NCBI GenBank assembly: GCA_034670405.1
Contig: JAXDDX010000001.1
Coordinates: forward strand, 5,327,501-5,391,500
Source of the DNA: Hoplostethus atlanticus
Lineage: Eukaryota > Chordata > Actinopteri > Trachichthyiformes > Trachichthyidae
DNA length: 64,000 nucleotides
Direction: 5' to 3'
Of this stretch, positions 30,822-43,387 are shown piece by piece. Every line of letters starts with the position of its first letter. Positions within the stretch are counted from its first letter, which is position 1. The position numbers and the translations under genes are program-made. The notes beneath the pieces are model-generated. The model ran no database searches. It was given only the letters and a program-made list of their open reading frames with translations, and had not been told where the DNA came from.

Positions 30822-32314
30822 TCACTGACGAGCTCTGGCAAAGGCTTCCCGCAACCAGAGAGAGTCCTCGTACAGCCTCGGGTCTCCCAGATACTCCGCT
30901 GTGCGTTTGTAGAAGTAATAATACAACACTGCCACTGTGCACACACAAACTCTCAATTAACAACCAGATCATGATAGGACACAAACAAAAATAATGGTTA
31001 TGATGGAAAATGTAAATGTAGCCTAAAGAACCAGTCACCTGTTCTCTGGAAAACAAAGAGGGCTTGAAGACCATTTGTCCATACAAAACGGTTCGACTTG
31101 ATCCATCTTAGGTTCTAGACAAAAAAGACAGTTTAGCCATACAGTTACTCTATACAGTATACAGTAGTTACTTATTTTCTTTGTGATGGAGGGTATTGTT
31201 GATTTCATCAATAATTCACTCGCAAGTAGTGCTTTTGAATTTAGATACACCTACACGTGTCACACATTTTAATTTAGTGGCAACACAGCTAGCATGCAGG
31301 TGTCTTGCATGGTGTGACTGAGCATACCATGACCCAGCAGTGGAAGCTGACGCTGAGGGCCAGGTAGAGGCTGGAGAACATCAACAGAGCCCTGAATCTC
31401 TCCAGCAGCAGGGACAGCAGGCCAACCTGGAACACGTAGGTGTTGAACATCATCAGCAGGATGATGATCACATTGAACAAGATGGCAATGTCCTGGATGC
31501 TGGAAACATTTTAAAGGATTATTTTAGTATTTGTTTTGTTGGACAGTAGTGAAGTGTGACAGGTGCAAGTCTGCAGTATGTAATTTAGACCACTGACCCA
31601 AACACAAAGACACATGACCCCATCAGAAAGAGAAAGATACAGTGTAAAATCAGTGCGTATCAATTTTACAACAAACACATTTGATAGTAATGGGGTATAA
31701 AGGATAGCTCAATGAATTAAGAAAAAAAAAACATATACTCAAATTTTAAAGGGGTTGTAGTACTATTATTAATGAGTAAACTACTAATGAATTTTACAAA
31801 TTTGAGAAATGTAATAATGTGTCAGCTTTAATCATTTTCAGTTATTGAGAAAGCAAGAATGCAGGTTACTTGCTATTTACAGCTTCAAGGATGATAAATT
31901 ATAAATGAATTAAAATAGGCAAGCATTCTCCAGTACTTGCCACTAAACAAGTGAGTGTTAAGATTTTAGTCACTGAAGTGACATTTGTTATACCATATGG
32001 CTCTGGCAACTACTGTCAATGTTTGGGTAGATTGCTATGATATTACATTAGAAGATGACATGATTAACATATTAACTAAACATTTCAAATATTAAGTTCA
32101 AGTTCAAGACTATTTGTACCAAATGGGAAACGTGCTCAAGGCGTAAAGCACTGCATAAAACACAACCCAGCAGTTCAGTGACTTACATGAAAAGCACAAG
32201 CTGGATGACAGGCGCTCCCCTCAGGAGTTCACTGAAGGAGTTGACGAAGAGGTCATAAGCCAGCAGCGTCAACTGGATCGACAGCACCAGTGAGTAGTTG
32301 CTAGTCTGGAGCAT
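30822..32314 (-). CDS. tmem138: Transmembrane protein 138 (ciliary)
   Basis: TMEM138 is a four-helix protein needed for cilium assembly; human mutations cause Joubert syndrome. Minus-strand coding exons are 32314-32187, 31499-31328, 31114-31039 and 30934-30822. All phases agree and give 162 aa, the human length. Recognisable stretches are [39 protein letters not shown] and FKR-like [14 protein letters not shown] near the C-terminus. The start is the conserved methionine; an in-frame upstream start is not needed. The coding exon 1 acceptor (tttgcag) at about 32346 shows a 5' UTR upstream, spliced to exon(s) nearer 33.4 kb. In tetrapods TMEM138 sits beside TMEM216; here its 5' neighbour is cracr2b instead. 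Confidence 0.96.
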
Positions 32315-32345
32315 CTTCAGAGGCTTGTCCTGTAACCACTGACAC

Positions 32346-33838
32346 CTGCAAATCACTGGGCTATATAGTCTCTCTTCCTCTGGCTTTTTCTTTACACTAC
32401 AACAATGCAGGTACCGGATGGTGTTTTGTGTATATTCGCCCCCTACATATTTCAATGCACGCCCACACTGTGTAGGAGTCTAGAGACAGTCAGACACTAG
32501 TCAGTCACAACCAGTTCATTTTCATATTCAAAAGGTTGGAAGTTAACTTTCCAAGATCTTTGTCACCGTTATTCTTCACTCTGGTAAGTGCCTATGTGAG
32601 GAAACGTGCTGTATTTGTTCTCATGAAAAGAGTATCTTGGTGATGACTGCAGGTATTCCTAGATATCAGATGAGGTTTTCTTGGTCTTTCCAAATGCTCC
32701 ATGTTGACATCTCTCTGGAATGTCTCCTCATCTACTGTATTTCCTGAGGGAAAAAATGAGAGTAGGTGGAAGTAAACGGGAAAAAAAACAATGCCATTTT
32801 CACCTCTGACGTATACTCACAACAGTATCTCATGTCTTTATCTGTCAGCAATCACCATCTTCCCTCATCTGACAATTCCCATTCGATTCTGCCCATGTGG
32901 AGTTAATGTCCATAACTCGTATGTGTTAGCAAGCTAGCTATGAAGTTAAACTATGTATGTAACGTCAGCAGGGTAAGGCTGTTACACAGGCGGGCATGGA
33001 AAGGTCAACGATGGGATTACAGGTTAAATTTCACTTAAACAGACACCACCATCACTGTTTTGTTGTTGCACACGCCTATTCTTGTACGCAACTAGCCTAA
33101 CGTTAAATGTCTTACGTATTCATCCGCGCAGAACAAAACTGGACACAGATAATGTACTGACTAAGCTTTCACAGTCGTTTTCCACAACTAATCACTTTGC
33201 TGGTAGTATCCCAGTCACAGATTGCAACTTCGAGGAATTAATTCTGTGCCAACCACGTTTGCTAACGTTAGCCTCAGCATTATTGTAACCGGTGTATCTA
33301 GCGTAAATTAGCTCTCTGAAATAACATCTAGGCAGCACCCTCTTACCAATAAAGTGTAGATAAGAATAATAATTTACCTGGATTATATACTAGAGTCAAT
33401 ACGTTGCACGAATTCCTGATTTTATCCGCAAATAACGTTGACCACAGAGCTTCGAGGGCTTTTCAGCGGTAACTTTTGTATTTCCATGGCAACGCTACTT
33501 CTTACCATGTAACTCCTAATAACAGACCCATAGATCGTTGGCATCTTAACCAAAAATAATGCTTTGCGAAGTTTAGGAGCTACTTTACATCATAAATGTA
33601 TCAGTTGCCCAGACTCTGGCATTCACTGAATGTAATTAAAAATAACATTCATTTAAAAAAAATAAATAAATACATTGGATAAACCTTGTGTACGATTTAG
33701 AATTGCGGGCTACACTAAACTTTACGGTAGAAAACCATAACATGCTCCACACTGCCACCGAGTGGCGGGAGCAGGTACTTGGTTGAATAAAAGTGAGCTG
33801 ATCAAAGGTAGTGGACACCTGTGTCCAGTGCGCTGTAG
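32346..33838. promoter_or_regulatory. Shared upstream region of tmem138 (-) and cracr2b-like (+)
   Basis: On the minus strand a donor at 33378/33377 (ATCCAG followed by gtaaat) probably closes the first non-coding exon of tmem138. On the plus strand a donor after 33838 (CTGTAG followed by gtacgt) may close the first non-coding exon of cracr2b. The intervening 33.45-33.8 kb would be a bidirectional promoter. A possible extra minus-strand 5' UTR exon follows an acceptor near 32745. These assignments rest on splice signals only. Confidence 0.4.
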
Positions 33839-35747
33839 GTACGTAACTTTTTACAACTTTGCTTAACTGACATTAGATCTAGTAATGCAAGTTATTTAGA
33901 AATGACGAGTCAACACAGATGTTCACCTTTTGTCCGCTCTGGAACAACGACAACCGCATAACTGTGTTGTGAATATGGGTATATTTTCTCTCTCAATAAC
34001 GCGTGTCAGAGTACATTGCTTCATTCTTCGATATGGTTCCTTAAGCTAACGTTACATTACTCCTAACTAAGATGTATTATTTAGCCTATTGTAGTTTCCT
34101 AAGCTTGCATTTCATTCAAGCATGTGTTACTTTTGCAAGCATAAAACTGTGGTTATCTTCATAACATATCCTTTTGAATCGCCGTTTTATCACCATTGCT
34201 GATAACGCACAGCGTTTTCATGCAACATAATTCGTTAACTTCTGTGCTGTCAGATAGATAGGTTGCCTCTAGATTTATCTCAGAAAGTCAGGGCGACCTT
34301 CTAATGTGTGACTGGCCACAATATCAAATCTACTGTATGGTTCGTACAGTGTTAGTTCTGTCACTATTACAACAACACACTTTCCCTGTCTGTGAGAGCA
34401 ACTCCACTTTGCAATCCGCACCGATCTTTGCCAAATAGTGTGCTAGGTGAGTAAGTTTATATGACCTTTGGTGTGGCTGTTGCTGCGTGGGAGCTCAAAC
34501 CCTTAACACAACTGTTTATATAACCCCCTTATCTGGAATGTTAGCCTGTCTCTTGTGTTATAATAAAGTTTGGGTTGTTTCCTAGATCATCACCAACATG
34601 CTGTACTAGCCATTATCAGTATGTCTTCTGTATGAAAGATGGGAGAGAGAGTGAGAATATTTCATGCTACAAAAGTCATGAACATGATTTCAATACACAG
34701 CATTGCTTGTTAATGGCATGCACAAGAAAACCCTGAATCTTTTGTGTAGTTTTATAAAGATTATTGATTATTGATTATTGAAACAAAGCTTTTACGTGTT
34801 GATCTGTGGCATATGATTGTTCTTACTGTGTATAACTATAGAAACGCCTTAATTTAAAAGATGGATCATGCCTGTATTCTTCATAAATCACTGTGTTATA
34901 GACATCCAAGGAGGTAAAGTAATCCATTCGTCCCGTAGTTCAGAATTGTTTGCAATTATAATAGTTATGTCAATGCAAACAAATGCAAATGGTTTATTTG
35001 CCTCTACTTTCACCTGGCAATCTGCCCTCCCCTCCCAGTAATCCTCCACACATGACACCATCCTGTTTTCTAACATCTACATCCTGGTACAGAATCAAGG
35101 ACACGGCTGGCTGCAGAGCAATATATTAAATGTTTGCCCATCCAAAACAACAGGGCAAATTGTTCCTGAGAACTTGTAAAATGTAGAAAAGAAAATGTAG
35201 ATGACTGGTTGTACAGTGCCTAGTCCTAGGCTTTATGATACACTCAGCCTAGGACATTGACATAGGCTAAATTTCCCTCTGGATTCCTCAAAGTTGTAAA
35301 GTCCTCAGGGTGCTTGACATGGCCAACACCTGATCACACCAGCTGTAGATAATGTGTACAGTCACAGCGCAGTTTGCTCTGCAGTCATGTTTGACAAGGG
35401 AGGTCCTGTAGGCTTAGCGTCACGCGATATCTTCCCCAGTATTAAGAGAGAAGATACAAAATGTCATTTCATCAGGAAGTGAAAAGGGAATGTATCTCCG
35501 AGTTTGATGAAGCTACAAACATTGCTGTGCAGGCTCTGTGATGTATTAACCAGAAATAACTAACATAAAATATTAAATATTAAAAGAGCCTTCACATGAC
35601 TCTCCAGATCATTGCAGTAGGTGAAGTGTATGAAGCATAAAACTAAAATGACAAACTAAAATGTTAACAGGTACATAGCCAATGCTGCTGATAATGACAG
35701 ACATTTATACCCCAACTCCACCCGTATCTGTCCGCCTCTTTACAGCA
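33839..35747 (+). other. Probable 5' intron of the cracr2b-like gene
   Basis: No coding exon was found between the possible first non-coding exon and the acceptor (tttacag) just before the ATG at 35748. The DNA is AT-rich and unremarkable. Confidence 0.4.
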
Positions 35748-38700
35748 ATGGCTAACTGGCTGAACGATGGTGAAGTGTTGGTGGGGCAAGGTAGCGGTGA
35801 GGCGTCGCCATTGAGCCACAGACAGAGGAGCATCCCAACTGGGAGCCCCAGGTCAGGCTATGGACGTGGACTGATGGCTTCACCCAGCACCAGGGAAGCC
35901 ATACCAGGAGCTCTGCAGCCAGAAACCATGAGCAAGGCCAGGGAGCTGTTTGTGCTGTGTGATAAAGAGGGGAAAGGATTCATTACTAAGTGGGATATGC
36001 AGGTGAGCAGCTAGTGGAAGAATAACAGAATTAAGGCTAATTATGAAATTGTCAATGTTCCATTTTTTTCTCTTTTATGGTTAGAGACTACAAGGGGAGT
36101 TACCTCTGTCCCCAGAACAGTTGGAGACAGTGTTCGAGAGCCTTGACCGAGAGAGTAATGGATTCCTCACCCCCGTTGAGTTTAACACAGGGCTTGGTGA
36201 GTGTACGCCTTGTTGACTTATGTCATGATACCCCTCATTTGCTAAAGATTTGAGAGTGATAGTCACACAGTCTTACATTCATTCACAAATACCCGTTGTC
36301 CAATTTCTCTGTGCCTCTCTGCCTGCGGCACAGGGGAGTTGGTGGGGCAGGAGGAGACCATGGAGCAGAGTCAAGACGAGGCAGAGGAAGTTAAGGAGCA
36401 GGTAGACTGGACCCAGGACCCCAGCGCAATCAAATTTATAAACATACTGGTGGAGATAGGCGCTGACAAACTCTTCAAAGAGTAAGACCACTGTCATAAG
36501 ATCATTGGTATTAGTTACATACAGACTGTTCAGATGCTTCTAAAGTTTCCGCATTGATGTTTACAGTTAAATTTGACAGGGGAAACATATACAGTATGTA
36601 TGTGTACATAACGGCAGAAGGGTAACCATTTTTTCTTAAAAGCCTCGGGAACTGAACTTTAATGGCATTTATAAGTGGACCACATATTCCACACTGTACT
36701 TGCTTCACTAGCAGAAAGCCCCCCCACATCCTAAAATCCCACTGAGATTTTACATTTAGCTGATGCTCTTACAGTATGTTGAAAAAGAAATGAAAAAGCA
36801 GTGTCCATGTGTCACAAATCATATTGCAATATTTGCCTATCACTAGTAGGTGAAGGATAGTGAAATGTTGGTGGGGCATGTTAGAAAAAAAGATAAATAG
36901 ATGGGGACACAGATAAATAAATAAATGCTACATGATGTTTTGTCAATATCATACACAACAGACAAAATTAGAATAATTTGGGGAAACAAATCCCCCAAAC
37001 TCCTACTACAGTTTGAAGGTAAAGTCTCAGCGGATTATGATATGAAACATTGAGCACATGTTTGCCCCTGAGGCAACCCAGTTGAAAAAGGGCAGAATAC
37101 TGTCTCCTTTGTTGTTTTAATGTAATACTTTCACATACATTTCTATTCCAGTGTGTTACAATAAATTATAGTTGTATATATCTCTATATTTTAAGCAATC
37201 TCACTTCATGCACAATGAAGATGCTTGTTGCACTTGGATCTACTGGATGTAGATATATTAATGTGAGTGTTGTTGTGGTGCTGTTGGGGGTAATCGTCCT
37301 CAGACATTGTATCAGTTAATGTTGAGTTTTGTCCCGCTGTGCTGTGTGTCAGTCAGTCGGAGTTATGTTCTCTATGGTGCGAGCTCCAGAGAGACAGACC
37401 AGAGCTAATAAGTGTCCTGGAGGAAATCCTGGCCCACGCTGTGTCGCATCTACAGGACTCTCTCAGAGAAAGAGACAGTCTGGAACAAGCTCTACGCAGG
37501 TTCCTACCAACTTGTCTTCTGCATATGGAGCACTATATCCATTCATATTGCTTCTGCCTTATGGGTCTAACTGTGTAAGTTTACTACTAATGTTTTATTC
37601 TGCCTTGTTTTGTTTCAGACGGGAGACTGAACATGATCAGGTTGTTCGATCCATATATGAAGAAATGGAATATCAAGTCAGAGAGGAGAGAGAGAAACAG
37701 CTATCTCAGGTAGAGACACACTATCTAACCCAAACTCTGTGTTACTTTACAATAGTTATAGAAATGACATTCTCTGTATTTACTGTTAAATAAAGGAGAA
37801 TATTAGACAGTGGGACAGAGGGAAACAACTTGAGGAGGAGCTGAAGCTGCGGGAGCAAGAGCAAGAGAGTACACTGATCAAGGAGAGAGAGGTAGGCATC
37901 CAGGTGGTATTATGGTATTTATGCTGTTTTGAAATAGTCCGTCAGGTCATTTTGTCTCATTCATTGAACTATCTTTGTACTAAGCTGGAGTCCAGACTCC
38001 AGCAGCTGAGCTACGAGCACGGAGACGTCAAGGAGCAGAACCAGCAAATGGAGAGCCTCAACCTCAAGTTACATGAAAAGCTAGAGACCACTAGAGAGGA
38101 GCTCCAGACCGCCCTGGCCCAGCTCAACCTCATTCAGCTCAACACTGCTCAGGAGCAAATGGCCAGACATAGGTAAGGGGATAATGGGAGAGATAGTTGG
38201 CGAATTATCACAACAATTATATCGGAAATATCGGACACCTGCTGTCCTTGTTATACAATTGAAATTATAAATATAATGGGAATAATTTAGAATCTTATGT
38301 TCACTTTAGAAATGTGATGAATGTGTCTAAGAACATGCAGAAAGAGAAGGCTAGTCTCTTGAGACAACTAGCGCTATTGAGGTAAGTCTTTACAGAAAGT
38401 ACATATGCTACCAGCCTATTTCACAACTTTACTTTTATTTGTTCAAATGAAAGAAATCCCCCAACAAGACTTTCTGCGTCAAAATTCCACCATGAATATT
38501 TCTCTATATGTCTGTTCATTCACCACTGACCAGTCTAAACATGGCAATCCAGTATGGCAATGGTTGTAAATGATGTTCTCTTTTCATCTCAGGGATATGA
38601 ACAAAAGGCTGCGAGATGAGAAAGACATCCACCAGTCTCAGAAGAGGGTTAGTCATAGACACTCTGTCCTTTCTCCTTTGCCATTAACTCATAATCTCTA

Positions 38701-41700
38701 TGGAGATCGTTGTACCCCAAAGACACAGCAGGTATATCGATGCTAAGCTAAGTCATTGAATGGCCTCTTGCTTTCTTCCATCATCTGGACAATGATTGTT
38801 TATGTGGGCAGCTTTTATTGTTTGCTTATTGTTTGTAATTGTGACGATGTCCTTGCCACTGGAGTTTTCTGTGTAAGCTATGCTGTTCTCAGTAGATATG
38901 GTCAGTGACCTGAACAAAGACATTTGTTTTGTCCTGTGTCAACTTAAAGGAAAGACTGTTATATGTTTATTAGTGATGCATAGCATTATTTATCTAGATG
39001 AACTTATATTTTATATTTTATAAGTTATAAGTTTATTTGAACAAACTGTTATTTATCACATTTCTCAAAGAAGGAGCGCTAATCTAGAATCTCTCACCAG
39101 ATCCCCTTGAATATCCCTTACTCTCGCCTTGAGAAAATTGATGAATATTGCGCACTTAGCTTTCTTACAAAATAATATTGGATATCTAGTGTAGATATAC
39201 GCAATAGCTGTTTTGTGGGTTTGAACAAGAATTTGAAGTTTGTGAACAAAGTGTGTTACTTTACAATAGTTATAGAAATGACGAAAGGACAAAGAGCATA
39301 ATGTTTATAACACAATGAACACCTTGTTGTTTATTTCTTGTATTTTGTAAGTGTGTATTGCTGAATAATGATATGCTACTTTGCAGTAGAATAAATGTCA
39401 CCGTTGGACTGAGTTCTTGTTTTTCTACTTGCATACTGAATCACTGAATTAACATGCTTGAAACAAATAGTATTACTGCAGAGAAGAAGATATTCATATC
39501 AGTTTAGATTCAAATGATCAAAGCACACCCGCGTGTTGAAGACTATAAAACTTAATGCTACTCATTTCTTTTGCCTCACTCTCCACAAAACCTTTTTAGA
39601 ATCCTAATGTCAGAAAGACTTTGCAGAAGAAAGGGTCAGTCATAGGTAACTACTTACCACCAGACACGGCAATGAAAAGGTTTGTATGACCAATAACATT
39701 TGACATTCTTTATATATATATATTAGTATTTGCAATTATGCAGAAGGTTGCTCCAGAGAAGAGACTAATACTGTGATGCTGTGTATCATTGATTCTGAAG
39801 ACAGCTGAGCTCATCCAGTGAGTTGGAGCAGGCAACAGAAGAGATGTCAGACTCATCCAAGAGCCACCAGCTGTCAAGTAGAGTCAGGTGTGAAAATGTT
39901 GAACAGACTCAAATTCAGGTAGGGCAAATGTTGGATCTACAAACATAAACATACACACTTCATCATATGACATTCAGTTGCTGCAGCTAGAGAGAGTGAG
40001 GATGATGCAACTATTGATCTGAGTTAATTTGTATTGTGTGAAAGGAAAGGAAATAAAAACATGTTAACATAAATAAATCAAAATGTAAAGTGTGATCCCT
40101 ATACGCTTATTGTAGACCAGACATGTTAGCCCCCAGCGAGTGTTCAAGGTGGTATTCCTGGGTAACTCGGGAGTGGGTAAGAGCTCCTTCATCCAGCACT
40201 ACTGCACAGGCCACTTCTCCAGTATGAGTGCTACTGTTGGTAAGCAATTCTCTTCTTGTGACCATGTCCCAACTAACTTATCACAACAATGAGTATGCCT
40301 CTGCATGCATCTAAATAAAGTATGATAAATGTTGCTTCTAGGTATAGATTACCAGATGAAGACTGTAACTCTGGGCTCCACCACCATAGTCCTCCAGCTC
40401 TGGGACACTGCAGGACAGGAGAGGTTGGACCTGACACAACTTGTTCCCCTGTTCAGTAGCAATCTGCTTTTGGCTTTACAGATACCACACAATGCCAGCT
40501 TGAGTTATGACATGTCTGTCTATGTTGAAAGAGCATCCAGTCATTCCTATTACCTGATTTTGCTTTTTATGGGTGTTATTTGTTTCTGTCCTCCCTATCC
40601 TTTTGTGTTTTCTCTTATTCCTTTCAGATTTCGCAGCATCACCGAGCACTACTACCGTAAAGCTGATGGTATCCTCACCATGTATGATATCGCTTACTCC
40701 CCCTCCTTCACTGCTGTAAGAGGATGGATGGACTCTGTGCAGGTGAGTTGGTGGAAATGTCATAGATGGTCTGACATGCAAAACAATTTGAACCATTTTG
40801 AATACACACAGGTCATGGGCAATACAGTACAGTAGCAATCTCTGTAGGCACTTATGGCATTGAAACAAGTCTTCATTATGATACCTAACATATCGATACT
40901 ATATTGTTTATTTTTTCTGATGTTTGTATAGACACTACAACAGCATTCTGCACAGTTTGGGATGTAGTTGCTTCAGTTTTCAAGGCTAATACGTACAAGA
41001 GAATGTACCCTGACCTGTCGTAATTCTGTCATAGGAGAGGAAGTGTGAAGGAGCGGTACTAATGCTGCTGGGGAACAAGCTGGACCTGGCAGACAGTAGA
41101 AAAGTGACAACAAGGGAGGGGCAGAGGCTAGCAGAGGTGAGGAGCATTTGAATATTCAAACTATTTTCTCAAGTGATTTGCTCAGAAAATCACTGCTGAG
41201 AAAGAAGGAATAAAGGCCTGTTTCTCTCTACTATGTTTCATACAGCAGCACCAGGCTGTGTTCTATGAGTGTAGTGCCAGGAATGGATGTAACATGGAGG
41301 AGCTGATGACTCAGCTGGTTGGGTATGGCATCATATAATGTAGCACTGCCTTACTGTACAGTATCTGTCATTCATATCATCTGTATCCTGCAGAATATTT
41401 GTGTCTGCACTGTTTTTTTTACTGCAGCCAACATTGTCTCTCATATTGATGGTATTCATGAACCTGAGAATAAGCAAGACAGATGCACCTTAAAAGTAAA
41501 ATAAGTAGATAGATCGATAGATAAAAGATGTGTTAATAGCAAAATAAAACATTTCATTCTCAAATCTTGAAAGACTGACTTTATTGATATACGAGGTTTC
41601 TCCTGGAAAGTGATGCTATCATAGTTTCCCTCTTATCTTAGGATGTTAGCTGCCCAGAATGATCAACAATGTGAAGACTCACTTTTACTGACTGAGGACA

Positions 41701-41726
41701 CCACACAAAGAAGCTGCTGTAAATAG
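35748..41726 (+). CDS. cracr2b: CRACR2B-like EF-hand / coiled-coil / Rab GTPase protein
   Basis: CRACR2 proteins regulate store-operated calcium entry by binding Orai and STIM; the long CRACR2A form is a large Rab-type GTPase. Exons are 35748-36002, 36085-36196, 36334-36481, 37353-37499, 37619-37709, 37796-37891, 37985-38172, 38310-38381, 38593-38647, 39600-39679, 39801-39918, 40116-40239, 40342-40423, 40628-40742, 41035-41136, 41246-41322 and 41642-41726. All phases agree, giving 648 aa. EF loop 1 is at 72-83 ([12 protein letters not shown], atypical at positions 3 and 5) and EF loop 2 at 106-117 ([12 protein letters not shown]). A Glu/Gln-rich coiled coil covers about 220-390. The Rab domain has GNSGVGKS (470-477), WDTAGQER (516-523), NKLD (575-578) and ECSAR. 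It ends SCCK, so prenylation is likely. The neighbour cd151 supports cracr2b over cracr2a or rab44. AATAAA lies at 42009-42014. Confidence 0.88.
36745..36777 (+). repeat. Short remnant of a common fish repeat in cracr2b intron 3
   Basis: TTTACATTTAGCTGATGCTCTTACAGTA closely resembles the widespread fish repeat core ACATTTAG...CAGACGCTCTTATCC...ACTTACAG, with the middle lost. The rest of intron 3 (36482-37352) shows nothing else. It is a remnant and the identification is by eye. Confidence 0.4.
37738..37768 (+). repeat. 31-bp exact direct repeat, copy 1 (cracr2b intron 5)
   Basis: The sequence beginning TGTGTTACTTTACAATAG and ending AGAAATGAC is identical at 39252-39282. It lies in the 86-bp intron between coding exons 5 and 6. 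The flanks of the two copies do not match. Confidence 0.9.
38648..39599 (+). other. cracr2b intron 9, containing repeat copy 2 at 39252-39282
   Basis: This 952-bp AT-rich intron has no exon that I can see. It carries the second exact copy of the 31-bp sequence found in intron 5. The stretch around 38930-39060 is strongly AT-rich. Confidence 0.6.
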
Positions 41727-42149
41727 ACAAGAGAAAAGACTCATTAACAGACTCATTGGTCATGGTTCAGGGGGAATTACATTTTCTTCGGTGGGACAGA
41801 CAGAGGGATTTTTCGGGAATGGTGAAAGCGAGCCACAGCACTGCACCAACAAGGACAAGGTTCCAAAGGGACTTACACCTACACCATCTCTGGACACAAA
41901 CGATATCATTTTCCTTTGAACAAGTTTACTGCACTGTATGTTTAATGTTTACCTATATTGTTTTGTATGGTGTTACCTGATCTGTATGTTGTTACCTGTT
42001 ACTGATCCAATAAAGGATTTTTAGGAAACCGTTCTGTCTTCATCAACCTTTTGTTAAAATTTGTTAAACAATTCCTTCATAGCAACACCGTTGTTTTTGG
42101 CAGTGTCAGGATAAGTCATATGCGTGAGAAACCAGCTGGTGGCAGCGAT

Positions 42150-42368
42150 GCACTTTATATAGCTTGTGGTGTGGCAAGCTGATCCGTTCTGCCAAAAGAG
42201 GACAGACACTCAGACGCAAGGGTAGCAGACTTGGGTCTGAGCGTCAACTGAGAACTTTCACTGTTGCTCATAACCTTCAAAGAGAACAGCACAGAGATTG
42301 GGCTTAGCAGGAGATTGGAAGACGTTACCCTAATAATCTACATCCTTCAGATCACCATTTGAGAGAAG
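42150..42368 (+). promoter_or_regulatory. cd151: Probable cd151 promoter and non-coding first exon
   Basis: A TATA-like TTTATATAG lies at about 42152-42160, with a CAGCTG E-box at about 42132. About 25-30 bases downstream begins a moderately GC-rich stretch that ends in a splice donor after 42368 (GAGAAG followed by gtagga). The next acceptor (ttttcag at 43386) is immediately before the cd151 start codon. The promoter and transcription start are inferred from these signals. Confidence 0.45.
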
Positions 42369-43387
42369 GTAGGAGTATTTTAGTCACCAAGGGAAGAGGG
42401 AGAGGAATGTTTCCATGACACAATGGTTTAAAAATAATACGAATACGAGTTCATGAGATTTTGTTCTGCTTGACAATCACATTCACACATCGAGTATCTA
42501 ATGGCTGGAAAATCCTTCATGTGTGAAGTGCATTTAATGATTTGTTTGATATGATTTGTGTGTCCTTCATAACCTTACTTGGTTTGTTGATTCCCCCAAA
42601 AAAGAGTTTTTGTTTGCTGAAATGTAACACCACCATCTCTCATGATGCTGAGAGTCATGTTTTTCTGTGGACAGTGGCTGAAGAAGGTTCAAGGGGTTAG
42701 GACAAATGATTCGACTGTGACTAAATCACAAAATTAGACAGAAAGAAATCAATTTCCAACAGTATGTCATTGAGTTTCAGGGTGTAAGTAGACCAGGTTA
42801 GGTTATTGCTAGTTGGCATGTAAGACAAGTGTTTATCCCCACAATATATTTTATTTCATCAGCAGGCTCTCTTTGTGTTTTTTTTGGATTGTTTAGGAAC
42901 GTACCAAATGTTCTTTAATGGTAATACAATAAAAACCTTACAGAAGATTACATATTTTGTTTGTATATTATGTTAGCGTTCCATCCCATAAATCACCTTT
43001 TCACACCACCCAGGGGGAACTAGAGCATTGCAGACTGGAAAAGGATAATCCTATTTTCTAACCAAGCTTCATAGTGCAGAGACATGACCAGTCTCAATCA
43101 GATAGAGCAGTAATAGGCTTAATGTACCGTAGAGAGAAATCTTAATCTTAACTATAGTATGAAAACAGTGTTAAAAGATATGACCTGCTGCGAGAGGATT
43201 TTGTGTTTATTCTCTACAGGGAGATGCAGCGTCAAAAATATACTATATATAACTATACTATTTACTGCAGAGACAGATTGTTTTGTTTTAGGTGATGTTC
43301 TCCCATTCTGTGCTTACCTGGAGAACCTGTTGATGCAAATCTGTACATCGTCTTACAATGTAACACATGTACATTTTTCTTTTCAGA

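Noticed and set aside
32600-32760. Short upstream open frame (MEHLERPRKP...) on the minus strand after an acceptor near 32745
   Set aside because: It may be an alternative tmem138 5' UTR exon, but the frame is short and unlike any known protein, so it is not listed as coding.
39801-39918. Use of the acceptor at GACAG/CTGAGC for cracr2b exon 11
   Set aside because: That acceptor puts a TGA directly in frame; the AG four bases upstream (CTGAAG/ACAGCTG) keeps the frame open.
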